Assembly: GCF_900176565.1 (NCBI RefSeq)
Contig: NZ_FXEH01000006.1
Coordinates: 1,240,001 to 1,304,000 of the forward strand
DNA from: Thalassobacillus devorans
Lineage (GTDB): Bacteria; Bacillota; Bacilli; Bacillales; Halobacillaceae
Direction: 5' to 3'
DNA: 64,000 nt
The notes beneath the pieces are model-generated. The model searched no databases. It worked only from the letters and a program-made list of their open reading frames with translations, and had not been told where the DNA came from. This document shows positions 7,411 to 16,653 of this stretch, piece after piece. Every line of letters begins with the position of its first letter. The stretch's first letter is position 1. The translations under genes and the position numbers were made by a program.

Positions 7411-8166
7411 ATGAATAGGAAGGTATGGGCGATAGCTCTCGGACTGCTATTAGTCCTTGCTCTTGCTGCCTGCAGTGGAGACGAAGATAAAGACGCACAG
7501 AATGACAACCAAGGAGAAAATGAAGAGCAAACAGAAGAAAATAAAGATACTACCAATGAAGAGAATAATGATGTTCCCGATCCGGTTGCCGTAGTCAACG
7601 GAGAGGAAATATCTAAAGAGCAATTCACCAACCAGTATAATGCCATGAAACAACAATATGAAGGTATGGGAGTGAATGTGGAAGAAAATAAAGCACAACT
7701 ACAGGAAAACATCGTCAACTCTTTAGTAGATTCAGAGCTGTTAGTTCAATATGCAAAACAGGCCGGCATTAACGTAGATGATCAGGAAGTAGAAAAACAA
7801 TACGAAGAAATTAAAGGCCAATTAGAGTCAGAAGAACAAATGCAGGAATTCCTGAAAGTGAATAACATGTCTTCTGAAGATGAACTTAAACCTCGTATAA
7901 AAGAACAGTTGCAGGTCGAAAAGTATGTAGAAGAACAAACCGATCAAGCGGAAGTCAGTGATCAGGAGCTTCAGGAAGAGTATGATAAAATGGTCGGGCA
8001 GATGGAAGAACAGGCAGAACAATCAGATCAAGAACAGGACATTCCTTCCTTCGAAGAAGCCAAGCCTCAGTTGGAGGAACAATTAAAACAGACAAAAGAA
8101 CAAGAGCAAATTCAAGAACTGGTAAAGAAACTGCGTGATGACAGCGAGATAAAAGTCAATATGTAA
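7411..8166 (+). CDS. SurA N-terminal domain lipoprotein (PrsA-related, no PPIase domain)
   Basis: A 251-residue lipoprotein. The signal peptide has a clear lipobox LAAC (Cys at about residue 21). An acidic linker follows, then a SurA_N chaperone domain starting at VAVVNGEEISKEQF (about 62) and running as long amphipathic helices to the C-terminus. The parvulin peptidyl-prolyl isomerase domain of PrsA is missing: the region between the two helical parts is only EQAEQSDQEQDIPSFEEA. It is therefore probably a membrane-anchored extracytoplasmic chaperone without isomerase activity. The ribosome site is AAAGGAGAG. It has its own promoter and shares a bidirectional terminator with dynA. Confidence 0.82.
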   Translation: MNRKVWAIALGLLLVLALAACSGDEDKDAQNDNQGENEEQTEENKDTTNEENNDVPDPVAVVNGEEISKEQFTNQYNAMKQQYEGMGVNVEENKAQLQENIVNSLVDSELLVQYAKQAGINVDDQEVEKQYEEIKGQLESEEQMQEFLKVNNMSSEDELKPRIKEQLQVEKYVEEQTDQAEVSDQELQEEYDKMVGQMEEQAEQSDQEQDIPSFEEAKPQLEEQLKQTKEQEQIQELVKKLRDDSEIKVNM

Positions 8167-8169
8167 ATA

Positions 8170-8202
8170 GAAAAGACGCCTGATTCTCCAGGCGTCTTTT
8201 CT
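8170..8202. terminator. bidirectional terminator, lipoprotein gene / dynA
   Basis: AAAAGACGCCTG pairs with CAGGCGTCTTTT around a short loop, between two convergent genes. U-runs form on both strands. Confidence 0.9.
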
Positions 8203-11200
8203 TATACAAACTGAGCCAGTGTTTGGTTTTTTGTTTTAAGGGCTTCGATGTCAATTGGATGTTCGAGGTTATAATTCAAACCATCGTAGTATTCGGATAT
8301 TTCTTCTGTTTTTATTGTCTCAAATCTCTCAACGATTTCTTTCCATTGCTTCCTATATTTATCCTGAATATCCTGTTCAGCCTGTTGTAGCTGGGCTTTA
8401 ATGATTGGGTCGACAGCTTCTTTCAAATCTTCCTTCACCAGCTCTTTTTCGTTCTGCTCGAAAAACTTTTTGGTCCCTTTAAATTTCTGCAAAATAGCTT
8501 TTGTCTGTTCCGCATCAAAGGCAATCTGGAAGTCAAATGCTGGATGTTCAAGGTTTTTTGAATCCATATCACCTAATTCAAATTTATCACGTATTTCCTG
8601 CAAGTGACGCTCCAAATCCTGATTCATTTGCAGCAAGGAGTCATTGAGGAATGCCTCTATTCTCAGGGATACAGCCCGCAATTCCTGATTGAATTCATAG
8701 GTCACTTCCTGCTCCAATGCTTCTGACGCCATTTCCAGCTGGGTTTTAGCTTCTTTTCCGCTCCCTTTTATGGTTGCTGGATTAAAATGATGTTTAAAGT
8801 AATCATTGAAATTTAGTAAGAGTCGCTGATGGATGTAATATACTTGTTTTTCTATTTTTTGAGTAATCATCGTTTCATACTGACGGTAGTTGAAAACGGC
8901 CAGCGTGTCCAGCATCGAAGATTTTTCTGCTTTATTTCTTTCTACTTTCTTCTGCCGTGCTTCCTGATTGAGGCTCGCATCGGCAATGATTGCTTCCATC
9001 CGGCTTTTCGTACGGGCAAAATCATGGTGGATAGAACGGATCAGTACTTGCGGCAGCTCTTTTTCAATGAAGGTATAGAAACGCTTTTCAAATTCCGGGA
9101 AGCCATCCCTTGCTTCAGCAATTATTTCTTCTTCATCCAAATCCTCGCGCAAGGCATAGAGACTGGATACTGGAAAGATTTGCGGATTTCTGATCTGAAA
9201 ACGCAGCAATTGTTCTTTCATATATTCAAGAACACCAGCCAGTTCTTTCTCTGAACGTGCCAGATCGGCCGCATTAATAAGAAAGAACATTTTATCCATA
9301 CTGAATGCGTCTTTGACGCGCCCCAGCTGGGTCAGAAAGCTTTCATCCGCTTTTGAGAATGGATGATTATAATAGGTGATAAATAGCACAGCATCTGCAC
9401 TGCGAATATATTCAAAAGCAACATCTGTATGTCTGGCATTGACAGAATCAGCACCCGGCGTATCTACGAGTGTAATTCCTTTCCGGGTCAATGGACAGTC
9501 ATAATGCACCTGCATCCATTCCACAAAACAGGACTTCTTCTCATCGGCAACATAAGCGGGAAACTCATCTAACCCAATCTTCAATTGTGCTCCCAGGTTA
9601 TCAGAAGCTTCCTTATACCCATCCAGTACCGCTTCCACAAACGAACGCTGCTTGTGGGCAAGTTGTATAAACTCGTTACTTTTTACTTCTGCCAGCTGAT
9701 CCAATACTGCTGGCAACTCCCGTTCTTCCATACCGAGGAAACTTGTGATGGAAGTCAGATCCTCTATCATTTGAGCTTCTGTTTTCATCTTTACGATAAT
9801 ACTTCCATGCTCATATTTCTCATTTGGGGGCGCGATCTTATTGATTGTAGCGGTCGTTGGATTTGGTGAAACCGGCAATAATTTTTCCTTGATCAAAGCA
9901 TTAGCGAACGAGGACTTTCCAGCGCTGAAGGCCCCAAATAACGCCACTGTGAACTCTTGCTGCTTCAAGCGACTCCCCTTTTCATCAAGCTGAAGTGTCA
10001 ACTCTTTAAATCCAGGTGTTCCTTCGACTGTTTCAATCACCTGGTCAATAACTCGTAATGTCGCATTCTTGTCTATGTGATCTTGTTCGGGTAATTCGAC
10101 ATCATCCGGCTGGTGTACAGCCTCCTCCTGATGATTCTTTTGTTCATCAGGATCCCAGGCATCAAGAAAGCGGATGTTTTCCTCTCTTTCTTTTAATAGT
10201 ACCTGGATTTGTTGGTGTAGTCCGGATTCAGGCGTCTTTTCGGTAAAGGCGTGCCACAATCCAGCTCGATAGCTTTCAATCGTATGTTCTATACCTTCCA
10301 ATTCCTTTTGGTACTGTTCCAGTTGGCCGAAGGATTGTTTCACATCATCATAGCCTTGGATTTTCTGGCTGGCATCATCCCGGATTGCCTGCTTGATCTC
10401 CTCCCATATTCCCTTAACATAGGATTTATAGGTCCGCTTCACATCATCTGCCACCTTATCCGTGTATACCAGCACATAGGTATTGGTCACCTTCGCCCCT
10501 GAGTCGATCAAATCTTCTAGTGCCTGTTTTGGATAATCGGCGTCTAAGTTTTGAATACGTTCGGTAACCTGTGAACCTGTGACAGGATAAGCTTCCACTA
10601 CTTCTAATAGGCGATCGCGTAATGGCCAGCGAAGATTTTTTTCCACTATTTTCATCAGGTGGTTATAGAACGTCTCTTTCCTTTGTTCCCGTTCTTCTTC
10701 TGTTTTCTTCTTCGTGAACATCAATCCGACTTTGAAGCCAGGCTGCATAGACTCGAGGTAACGTTCAGCATCTTCTCTTAATGTTGTCGGCATCAAATAA
10801 GCATTTTTGAACAGAGATAATACCCGTTCCTCATAAAGTGCTTCCGCTTCTTCTTCACGATTCTCTAAGCGCTGGATTTCACTTTGAACCTGTTCCCTCT
10901 TTTCATCAGGCGTCGTGGATTGCAAACCTTCCATTTTCTCTAATAGCTCTACTTTTTTATCCTCAAAGTCTGAAGCAACTTCGTCGACACTATCCTCTAA
11001 GATCAGGGATGCGCTCCTGGTTATACTTGCTTCCCGTTCTTCTGCAGATATTTCCGTCACTGTTGTTAAATGGCTTTTTAACATGGACAGCTCATTAATC
11101 GCCAACTCAGGTGCCATCAATGTGGTATAAAAGATCTTATCAGGGGTCAACTGCCAGTTTTCAAGCGCCTCACTGACACTGGTTTGAAATTCAGGGAAGG

Positions 11201-11840
11201 ATAATTCACTTTCCTGATGCTTATCAACCTGGTTAACGATAATGGAAAAAGGAAGACCTTTTTTCTGCATTTCCTGTAAAAAGGTCAGATTCACTTCTGA
11301 TTGGACATGATTATAATCCATGACATAATACATGTAATCCATTAAATGAAGGGAAGATTCCGTTATTACCCTGTCCGCGTCATTGGTAGAATCCACGCCC
11401 GGGGTATCAATCATCGTGACATGGGAAGAAAGTTTGGCATCCTTCTGACTTATTTCTAAAGAAACGATTTCGTCCCCATCCTTACAAAGTGACTGGATTG
11501 TTTCCATATCGGGTTTTCCTTCATATTGGGCTGGACGATCATCCCGGTAAAACACACGTGTATAATCATCCCCCGACTGAAGTTTTACGACATTAGCACT
11601 CGTCGGTATTGGGCTGGAGGGAAGTATCTCTTCTTCCAGCAGGGTATTGATCATGGTCGATTTACCAGCAGAAAAATGCCCGGCAAAACCGATCATCACC
11701 TGCTGCCGCTCCCATTTATCGATCAAATCAAGCACTTTTTCCGCTTGCCAGTCATTACCTTGTCTATTCAATTCATGATATAACCCACTTAACGATTGTG
11801 CTTCTTTCGTAAGCTGACTGCTTTTTGTAGTTACATTCAT
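8202..11840 (-). CDS. dynA: double dynamin-like GTPase DynA
   Basis: A 1212-residue protein made of two fused dynamin-like halves, like B. subtilis DynA (YpbR), which tethers and fuses membranes and helps against membrane-damaging phage and antibiotics. Half 1: P-loop GHFSAGKS at 54-61, DTPG at about 145, NQVD at about 203. Half 2: GAFSAGKS at about 636-643, DTPGADSV at about 790, NAADLA at about 850. Long coiled-coil segments follow each GTPase domain. There is no transmembrane span, so membrane contact is probably through amphipathic paddles. It is monocistronic, with an AAAGGAG site 8 nt before the ATG. Length and order agree with the family. Confidence 0.95.
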   Translation of the reverse strand: MNVTTKSSQLTKEAQSLSGLYHELNRQGNDWQAEKVLDLIDKWERQQVMIGFAGHFSAGKSTMINTLLEEEILPSSPIPTSANVVKLQSGDDYTRVFYRDDRPAQYEGKPDMETIQSLCKDGDEIVSLEISQKDAKLSSHVTMIDTPGVDSTNDADRVITESSLHLMDYMYYVMDYNHVQSEVNLTFLQEMQKKGLPFSIIVNQVDKHQESELSFPEFQTSVSEALENWQLTPDKIFYTTLMAPELAINELSMLKSHLTTVTEISAEEREASITRSASLILEDSVDEVASDFEDKKVELLEKMEGLQSTTPDEKREQVQSEIQRLENREEEAEALYEERVLSLFKNAYLMPTTLREDAERYLESMQPGFKVGLMFTKKKTEEEREQRKETFYNHLMKIVEKNLRWPLRDRLLEVVEAYPVTGSQVTERIQNLDADYPKQALEDLIDSGAKVTNTYVLVYTDKVADDVKRTYKSYVKGIWEEIKQAIRDDASQKIQGYDDVKQSFGQLEQYQKELEGIEHTIESYRAGLWHAFTEKTPESGLHQQIQVLLKEREENIRFLDAWDPDEQKNHQEEAVHQPDDVELPEQDHIDKNATLRVIDQVIETVEGTPGFKELTLQLDEKGSRLKQQEFTVALFGAFSAGKSSFANALIKEKLLPVSPNPTTATINKIAPPNEKYEHGSIIVKMKTEAQMIEDLTSITSFLGMEERELPAVLDQLAEVKSNEFIQLAHKQRSFVEAVLDGYKEASDNLGAQLKIGLDEFPAYVADEKKSCFVEWMQVHYDCPLTRKGITLVDTPGADSVNARHTDVAFEYIRSADAVLFITYYNHPFSKADESFLTQLGRVKDAFSMDKMFFLINAADLARSEKELAGVLEYMKEQLLRFQIRNPQIFPVSSLYALREDLDEEEIIAEARDGFPEFEKRFYTFIEKELPQVLIRSIHHDFARTKSRMEAIIADASLNQEARQKKVERNKAEKSSMLDTLAVFNYRQYETMITQKIEKQVYYIHQRLLLNFNDYFKHHFNPATIKGSGKEAKTQLEMASEALEQEVTYEFNQELRAVSLRIEAFLNDSLLQMNQDLERHLQEIRDKFELGDMDSKNLEHPAFDFQIAFDAEQTKAILQKFKGTKKFFEQNEKELVKEDLKEAVDPIIKAQLQQAEQDIQDKYRKQWKEIVERFETIKTEEISEYYDGLNYNLEHPIDIEALKTKNQTLAQFV

Positions 11841-11953
11841 GTACGGGACTCCTTTATATCCGGCAAATAATTTCTCTATTCCTTATTCTTGTTATATATT
11901 GTAGCAGGAGCTAAGCTTTATGGGTAGTGTTCCCTGCACTTAAGCGTTGTTGC

Positions 11954-12841
11954 TTATTTCTTTTTTTGACTGGCGATATATTCTTTGAACCCTTCTACTT
12001 CGAATTTCTCGCCAAATAGCCCTTCAAGGCGCTGCATATAGTCGTTTGATAGATAAGATGATGCCCCTCTATGAATTTCCTCGGCGTAATGAAAAGGCGG
12101 AGTGAGCTCTTGCTTTTTCTCCAGAACATAAAAGGTGAGCACATTCTTTAAAAGCTTATCACCCAACTGCACATCTACGATCGTGGGGCGATAATGACCA
12201 GCATTGACCCCTTCCCTTTTGAACAAATAGTCGACTGCATCAAGAGGGACCTGGTATAACACTCCTTCGACATTGTCATCTGCTTCGATAATATCCGCCC
12301 TGCCGCCGTCATGAAGATGGAGAGAGAATAAAAGACGGTACCCATTAAGGACGCCACGTCCAAGTTTTTGATGGAAATAATGATCAATCCCTGCCAGTTT
12401 GAACCGTTCTGCATCCATGCAAGAACCAAAGGCAAAATAAACTACTTCATCCTGTTTCAGCAATTCATGTACTTTCCAGTCTCCGTATTCAATTTCAGCT
12501 ACTGCCATTTCTTTTCTGTCCGGTGATAGATAATAAACGTAGGACTGGAAATCCCCCTGGTCTGTCTTTATTTCCCTGATTTTCCGATCGTATAAATTTT
12601 CTTTGCCGTCTCCTTGAAAACCCTCCAGTTCGTCAATGGCCTCCATTATGTTGTCCGTCACTTTATATAGCTCACCGTAGACAATTGCTTCCTCATCCAC
12701 TAATACTGGATAATAACTTGGACCTTCATATAGTTTGCCAGTCGTACTAGCCTGCTCTGAAATCAGCTCAGCCTTTTCCAGATGAAAAGCGTTCGGCTGG
12801 TTTTTTCGCAATGTTCCATAGACAAACAGATAGTTAATCAT
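11954..12841 (-). CDS. ykqA: two-domain gamma-glutamylcyclotransferase-like protein (YkqA-like)
   Basis: A 295-residue protein with two tandem GGCT/AIG2-type domains. Domain 1 opens with FVYGTLRKNQ (residues 6-15) and carries the expected acidic residue in DELEGF (about 70-75). Domain 2 opens with YFAFGSCMDAERF (about 140) and has LFKREG near 228. GGCT domains release 5-oxoproline from gamma-glutamyl amines or peptides; the exact substrate of YkqA is not known. The start has AAGGAGG 8 nt upstream and overlaps the 3' end of the preceding peptidase gene by 8 nt, so the two are translationally coupled. Confidence 0.82.
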   Translation of the reverse strand: MINYLFVYGTLRKNQPNAFHLEKAELISEQASTTGKLYEGPSYYPVLVDEEAIVYGELYKVTDNIMEAIDELEGFQGDGKENLYDRKIREIKTDQGDFQSYVYYLSPDRKEMAVAEIEYGDWKVHELLKQDEVVYFAFGSCMDAERFKLAGIDHYFHQKLGRGVLNGYRLLFSLHLHDGGRADIIEADDNVEGVLYQVPLDAVDYLFKREGVNAGHYRPTIVDVQLGDKLLKNVLTFYVLEKKQELTPPFHYAEEIHRGASSYLSNDYMQRLEGLFGEKFEVEGFKEYIASQKKK

Positions 12842-13826
12842 GTTGATTCTTCCTCCTTAGCCAAAATTCCTGATGACTCATCATTCCATAAGCTGTTTCA
12901 GCTGTAGTGACTCCCCGTATCACAGCATGCTCGATGACTTTCGCAGCAAGCATTCCAATCGTATTAACATCCGCTTCCACCTCGCCTGTAGACAGGACAA
13001 ATATAGTATCTCCGTCAACAAGCGTATGAGACGGCCTCATTGTCCTTGCGAATCCGTCATGTGCAATTGCTGCGATCTTATTTGCCTGTGACTTTGACAG
13101 TTTTGCGTTAGTCATAATGACACCGATCGAAGTATTGCCGGAAAACCTGTCAGCCTTTCCAGCCATGATCTGTTCTAATAATATATTTTCGGTAGAAAGT
13201 AGTGTTAAACGTTCTTTATCATAAACCCCTGCCATCCGCTTTCCATCGTGGGGCGAAACAATATCACCGAAACTGTTAACTGCCACCATAGCACCTATTT
13301 GTACATCAGCAGCTTGAATGGCATAACTCCCCAGGCCGCTTTTCATCGCATGGTCAGGACCCAATATTTTTCCAATCGAGGCACCTGTACCGGCCCCGGC
13401 GTTCCCTTCCATTATTCCTTGCGTTTGATAGGCATTCTTGCATGCTTCATAACCCATTTGGAGATCAGGTCGTCTGCTGTTATCTCCAACATGAAGATCG
13501 AAGAGAATAGCGCCAGGAACGATTGGGACTTTGCCTGCCCCTGTCTCGAACCCTATATCCTTTTCTTCCAAAAACTCCATCACCCCTGACCCGGCAGCAA
13601 GTCCGTACGCACTCCCCCCTGCTAAAAACACAGCATGGACATTTTCCACGAGGTTTTCCGGACGTAAGAGATCCGTTTCACGGGTGCCTGGTGCGCCACC
13701 ACGGACATCCACTCCGCCCACAGCTCCGTGTTCACACAAAACGACTGAGCACCCAGTTGCTGCTGTCTTATTATCCGCATGGCCTATCCGGAAACCCTTC
13801 AGAGAAGAGATATCAATTTCTTTCAT
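12834..13826 (-). CDS. P1-family N-terminal-nucleophile peptidase (DmpA/BapA/NylC-like)
   Basis: A 330-residue member of the DmpA/NylC family, which self-cleaves into two chains and exposes a Thr or Ser nucleophile for aminopeptidase or amide hydrolase activity. The cleavage motif is seen as GNTSIGVIMTNA, with Asn231-Thr232 as the predicted site; other landmarks are VRGGAPGTRETD (about 41) and FLAGGSAYGLAA (about 68). The fold and length fit the soluble family. The overlap with the GGCT-type gene downstream suggests a shared role in degrading unusual gamma- or beta-linked peptides (inference). True substrates cannot be read from the sequence. Confidence 0.88.
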   Translation of the reverse strand: MKEIDISSLKGFRIGHADNKTAATGCSVVLCEHGAVGGVDVRGGAPGTRETDLLRPENLVENVHAVFLAGGSAYGLAAGSGVMEFLEEKDIGFETGAGKVPIVPGAILFDLHVGDNSRRPDLQMGYEACKNAYQTQGIMEGNAGAGTGASIGKILGPDHAMKSGLGSYAIQAADVQIGAMVAVNSFGDIVSPHDGKRMAGVYDKERLTLLSTENILLEQIMAGKADRFSGNTSIGVIMTNAKLSKSQANKIAAIAHDGFARTMRPSHTLVDGDTIFVLSTGEVEADVNTIGMLAAKVIEHAVIRGVTTAETAYGMMSHQEFWLRRKNQHD

Positions 13827-13920
13827 TGGCCTATTCCCCTCCTTTTACCCATTACATATTTACAGGGTAACGAAACACACTAGGAAAATAAACTATTTTT
13901 GTCATACAGGAGGTATACCT

Positions 13921-14160
13921 ATGGATTATATGCTCGACCCCCACGAAACTAAAGATGGTACTGACGTCTTTGTCATTATGAAGGATATACATAACCCGGG
14001 AAATTGGGAAGTCACATCAGGGAAAATTATTCAATCTCCTTCTTTGCCCGACACAAAAACGATATGGTTACAGAATAGTTATTGTAAGTTGGATGACAAT
14101 CATGTATTATTTAGAACCGAACAAGAGGCGAGAAACTATTATAAAGAATTGTTTCAGTAG
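13921..14160 (+). CDS. small protein resembling SplA
   Basis: A 79-residue soluble protein with CAGGAGG before the ATG. The pattern DVFVIMKDIHNP near the start, an aromatic-rich centre, and a C-terminal VLFRTEQEARNYYKELF resemble SplA, the small regulator of spore photoproduct lyase in Bacillus; this is a judgement from memory and not certain. No spl gene is adjacent. It is followed by the acylphosphatase gene on the same strand, about 70 nt on. If not SplA, it is a small Bacillaceae protein of unknown role. Confidence 0.5.
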   Translation: MDYMLDPHETKDGTDVFVIMKDIHNPGNWEVTSGKIIQSPSLPDTKTIWLQNSYCKLDDNHVLFRTEQEARNYYKELFQ

Positions 14161-14232
14161 GCAGGTTTTTGAAAATTTGCTAAAGTTATGATAGAAAGAA
14201 TGAGAAATAGAAAAGCAAGGAGGGGGTAAACA

Positions 14233-14508
14233 GTGGCGTCAGCACACATTATCGTACACGGACGAGTACAAGGGGTCGGATTCAGATTTTCTGCACAACA
14301 AGTAGCAGCTGAACATAATATCAATGGCTGGGTCAAAAATAATACCGATGGTACAGTTGAGATAGAAGCAGAAGGAGACAAGCAGAACCTGGATCGTTTT
14401 ATTGAAGACATTCAAAACGGGCCTAGTCCCTATGCAAAAGTCGACCATATGGATATTACTACAGAAAATAAAGAAAAAGGCTATAAAAATTTTCAAATAA
14501 AAGGATAG
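14233..14508 (+). CDS. acyP: acylphosphatase
   Basis: A 91-residue enzyme that hydrolyses acyl phosphates. The phosphate-binding loop GRVQGVGFR ends at catalytic Arg18, and Asn36 in GWVKN is the second catalytic residue. The start is GTG, fixed by AAGGAGGGGG just upstream and by homology (SAHIIVHGRVQG). A strong terminator overlaps the stop codon. A monocistronic or two-gene unit with the SplA-like gene. Confidence 0.95.
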   Translation: MASAHIIVHGRVQGVGFRFSAQQVAAEHNINGWVKNNTDGTVEIEAEGDKQNLDRFIEDIQNGPSPYAKVDHMDITTENKEKGYKNFQIKG

Positions 14509-14540
14509 CCGCTGTTTACATGACAGCAGCTATCCTTTTA
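14500..14540. terminator. bidirectional terminator after acyP
   Basis: AAAGGATAGC-c-GCTGT pairs with ACAGC-a-GCTATCCTTT, with U-runs on both strands. It overlaps the acyP stop and also serves the convergent SDR gene. Confidence 0.88.
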
Positions 14541-14584
14541 TTACTCTATCAGAAACCAGACGCAAGGAATAGAAAATGAATGGC

Positions 14585-15328
14585 TTACTTGTTACCTTGT
14601 GATGGCCGGACGACTACTTCGTTGACATTGACATAATCAGGCTGTGATACAGCGTAAGTGACTGCCCGGGCAATATCCTCCGGTTCTAACGGCTCTGTCT
14701 TTCTGTTCTTGAAGTTTTCTTTTACTTCTTCGTCCGTAATGTGATCAGTCAATTCAGTGGAAACAGCCCCTGGTGATATATTCGTCACGCGTACTCCCGA
14801 TTTCGATAACTCTTTTTCCATTCCCATAGAAAGCGCACGTACAGCGAACTTGGTTGCACTGTAAACGGAACTTGCAGGAAACACTTCATGTCCAGCTACC
14901 GATGAAACGTTTATTATGTGTCCGCTGCCTTGCTCAAGCATGGTTGGCAGGGAAGCATGGACACCGAATAGTACACCCTTAATGTTGACATCCACCATTT
15001 GCTCCCATTCATCCACATGATCATTCTTAAGAAATGATAACAGCATGACACCAGCGTTGTTTACAAATATATCTACACTGCCGAAGGCCTCTTTAGCTTC
15101 CGCCACCAGTTTTTCTACATCTTCCTGTTTAGTAACATCTGTCTCCACAACTTTTATATGAACCGAATGCTTTTGCTGGATTTTCAAGGCGATTGCATCC
15201 ATCCGTTCTTTTCTTCTCGCAGCAAGCACAATGTTAGCTCCTGCATCCGCTAAATGCATGGCAATTGCCTGGCCGATGCCACTGCTTGCACCAGTTACGA
15301 TTGCTGTCTTATTTTTCACTTCATTCAT
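14585..15328 (-). CDS. short-chain dehydrogenase/reductase, classical type
   Basis: A 247-residue NAD(P)-dependent oxidoreductase. Seen: TGASSGIG (12-19), NNAGV (about 90), NVSSVAG with the catalytic Ser, and YSATK with catalytic Tyr and Lys (about 153-157). Arginines after the second strand (AARRKER) suggest NADP preference. The ending NVNEVVVRPSQG is common to a widespread subfamily of uncharacterised SDRs; substrate unknown. GGAGGATGTAAGG precedes the ATG. Confidence 0.88.
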   Translation of the reverse strand: MNEVKNKTAIVTGASSGIGQAIAMHLADAGANIVLAARRKERMDAIALKIQQKHSVHIKVVETDVTKQEDVEKLVAEAKEAFGSVDIFVNNAGVMLLSFLKNDHVDEWEQMVDVNIKGVLFGVHASLPTMLEQGSGHIINVSSVAGHEVFPASSVYSATKFAVRALSMGMEKELSKSGVRVTNISPGAVSTELTDHITDEEVKENFKNRKTEPLEPEDIARAVTYAVSQPDYVNVNEVVVRPSQGNK

Positions 15329-15520
15329 CCTTACATCCTCCTTCGGTAATATAGCCTCTGTCTAATCTGATACCCTGTTCCAACCACAGGTATTCATTTC
15401 ACCGGAATATTTTTAACAAAAAGAAAAGAACGAAACCCAAATGGATTTCGCTCTTTTATGCGCTTCCTTTACCAATGTATCAATTGCGGTTATAAGCAGT
15501 CTATCATTACTTATATTTGT

Positions 15521-15757
15521 TTATTTATCAAAGAACTTTCGATTGATTTCGATATAGTCCTTCTCTTCTTCCGGTACTTCATCTTCCATATAGATGGCTT
15601 CTACCGGGCAGACAGCCTCGCAGGCGCCGCAATCGATGCAAATGTTTGGATCGATATAAAACATATCTTCTCCTTCTTCTATGCAATCGACTGGACAAAC
15701 ATCCACGCATTCAGCCGCTTTTTCGTCTTTACATGGCGAAGTAATAACAAAAGCCAA
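15521..15757 (-). CDS. seven-iron ferredoxin
   Basis: A 78-residue electron carrier. Cysteines at 9, 17, 21, 40, 43, 46 and 50 match the 7Fe ferredoxin pattern: Cys9, 17 and 50 for a [3Fe-4S] cluster and Cys21, 40, 43 and 46 for a [4Fe-4S] cluster. An extra Cys25 sits where 7Fe ferredoxins often have a free Cys. The acidic C-terminus (EDEVPEEEKD) is typical. The start codon is TTG, with GGAGGAGATTCAC upstream. It stands alone and its partner is unknown. Confidence 0.92.
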   Translation of the reverse strand: MAFVITSPCKDEKAAECVDVCPVDCIEEGEDMFYIDPNICIDCGACEAVCPVEAIYMEDEVPEEEKDYIEINRKFFDK

Positions 15758-15885
15758 GTGAATCTCCTCCTTTTATGTTAGTAAAGTTTCTATTTGTTAT
15801 TTACTAGGATGTGATGAATGTCACTCCCTATAATATCTATTAGATACCCTCTTAATTAATTCCTGCTAATTTGACAGAAAAATAA

Positions 15886-16464
15886 TCATTCTGTGTTTTG
15901 CGGATGAGCAAGATGGTCTTTCCAAATCCGTTCTACGGTATAATCTCCTCCTTGTTTTTGGACAAGGAAGACATCCGGATTACTAATTTCCTTCCACTGT
16001 TCGAAGCCAATTTCTACATCAAACGACTGCAATAACAAAGCCATCAAGTTTCCATGTGTAATGAGAGCGATGCCCTGGTGATTTTCGTCCCGCTCTATTT
16101 CCTCCAGCAAGTGAAGGACGCGGGATTTAGCTTCGTTGGAGGACTCTCCCCCCGGCATTTTAAAATCCAAATCTTCAAAAGTTTTTTCTAAGTAATCGAG
16201 AAAATCATCTAAAGGTTCCTTACTTAAAATCCGTTCCTGGAGACGGTCGTCTATTTCTATCGTCAACCCTTTTGGGGCTGCGAAAGGTTTGATGGTTTCA
16301 ACAGCACGAAAAAAAGGACTGGATATTACCCTGTCAATCTCAGGGGCAGACTGATTCAGAAAATGAGCAAGTGCCTGTGATTGCCTGATACCTTTTTTAG
16401 TCAGGGGGGAATCATGGTGCTGGCCTTCTGTCGCACTATGGCGGATTAGATATAATTTCTTCAC
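15886..16464 (-). CDS. histidine phosphatase family protein
   Basis: A 192-residue phosphoglycerate-mutase-like phosphatase. The catalytic motif is LIRHSATEGQ (Arg8, His9; Ser replaces the usual Gly), and the second catalytic His is in LITHGNLM near 140. SSPFFRA supplies a second phosphate-binding Arg. The start is GTG with GGAGATGGTCGTAG upstream. Substrate unknown; the family includes sugar-phosphate and broad-specificity phosphatases. Monocistronic. Confidence 0.85.
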   Translation of the reverse strand: MKKLYLIRHSATEGQHHDSPLTKKGIRQSQALAHFLNQSAPEIDRVISSPFFRAVETIKPFAAPKGLTIEIDDRLQERILSKEPLDDFLDYLEKTFEDLDFKMPGGESSNEAKSRVLHLLEEIERDENHQGIALITHGNLMALLLQSFDVEIGFEQWKEISNPDVFLVQKQGGDYTVERIWKDHLAHPQNTE

Positions 16465-16653
16465 CTACGACCATCTCCTCGTATTAAGGGTTACCTCCAT
16501 TATGGACGAATATAGCCCCTATGGCAAGATGACTTGCTACGCCTCTTCCTTTTATTGCCCACCTGTTGTAACTATGAAACATCATCTGTGACAGAAAGAA
16601 TATTTCTAAACAGTTCGATAGGCTCATATAAATAGGAGAAAAGGAGGGATTGA

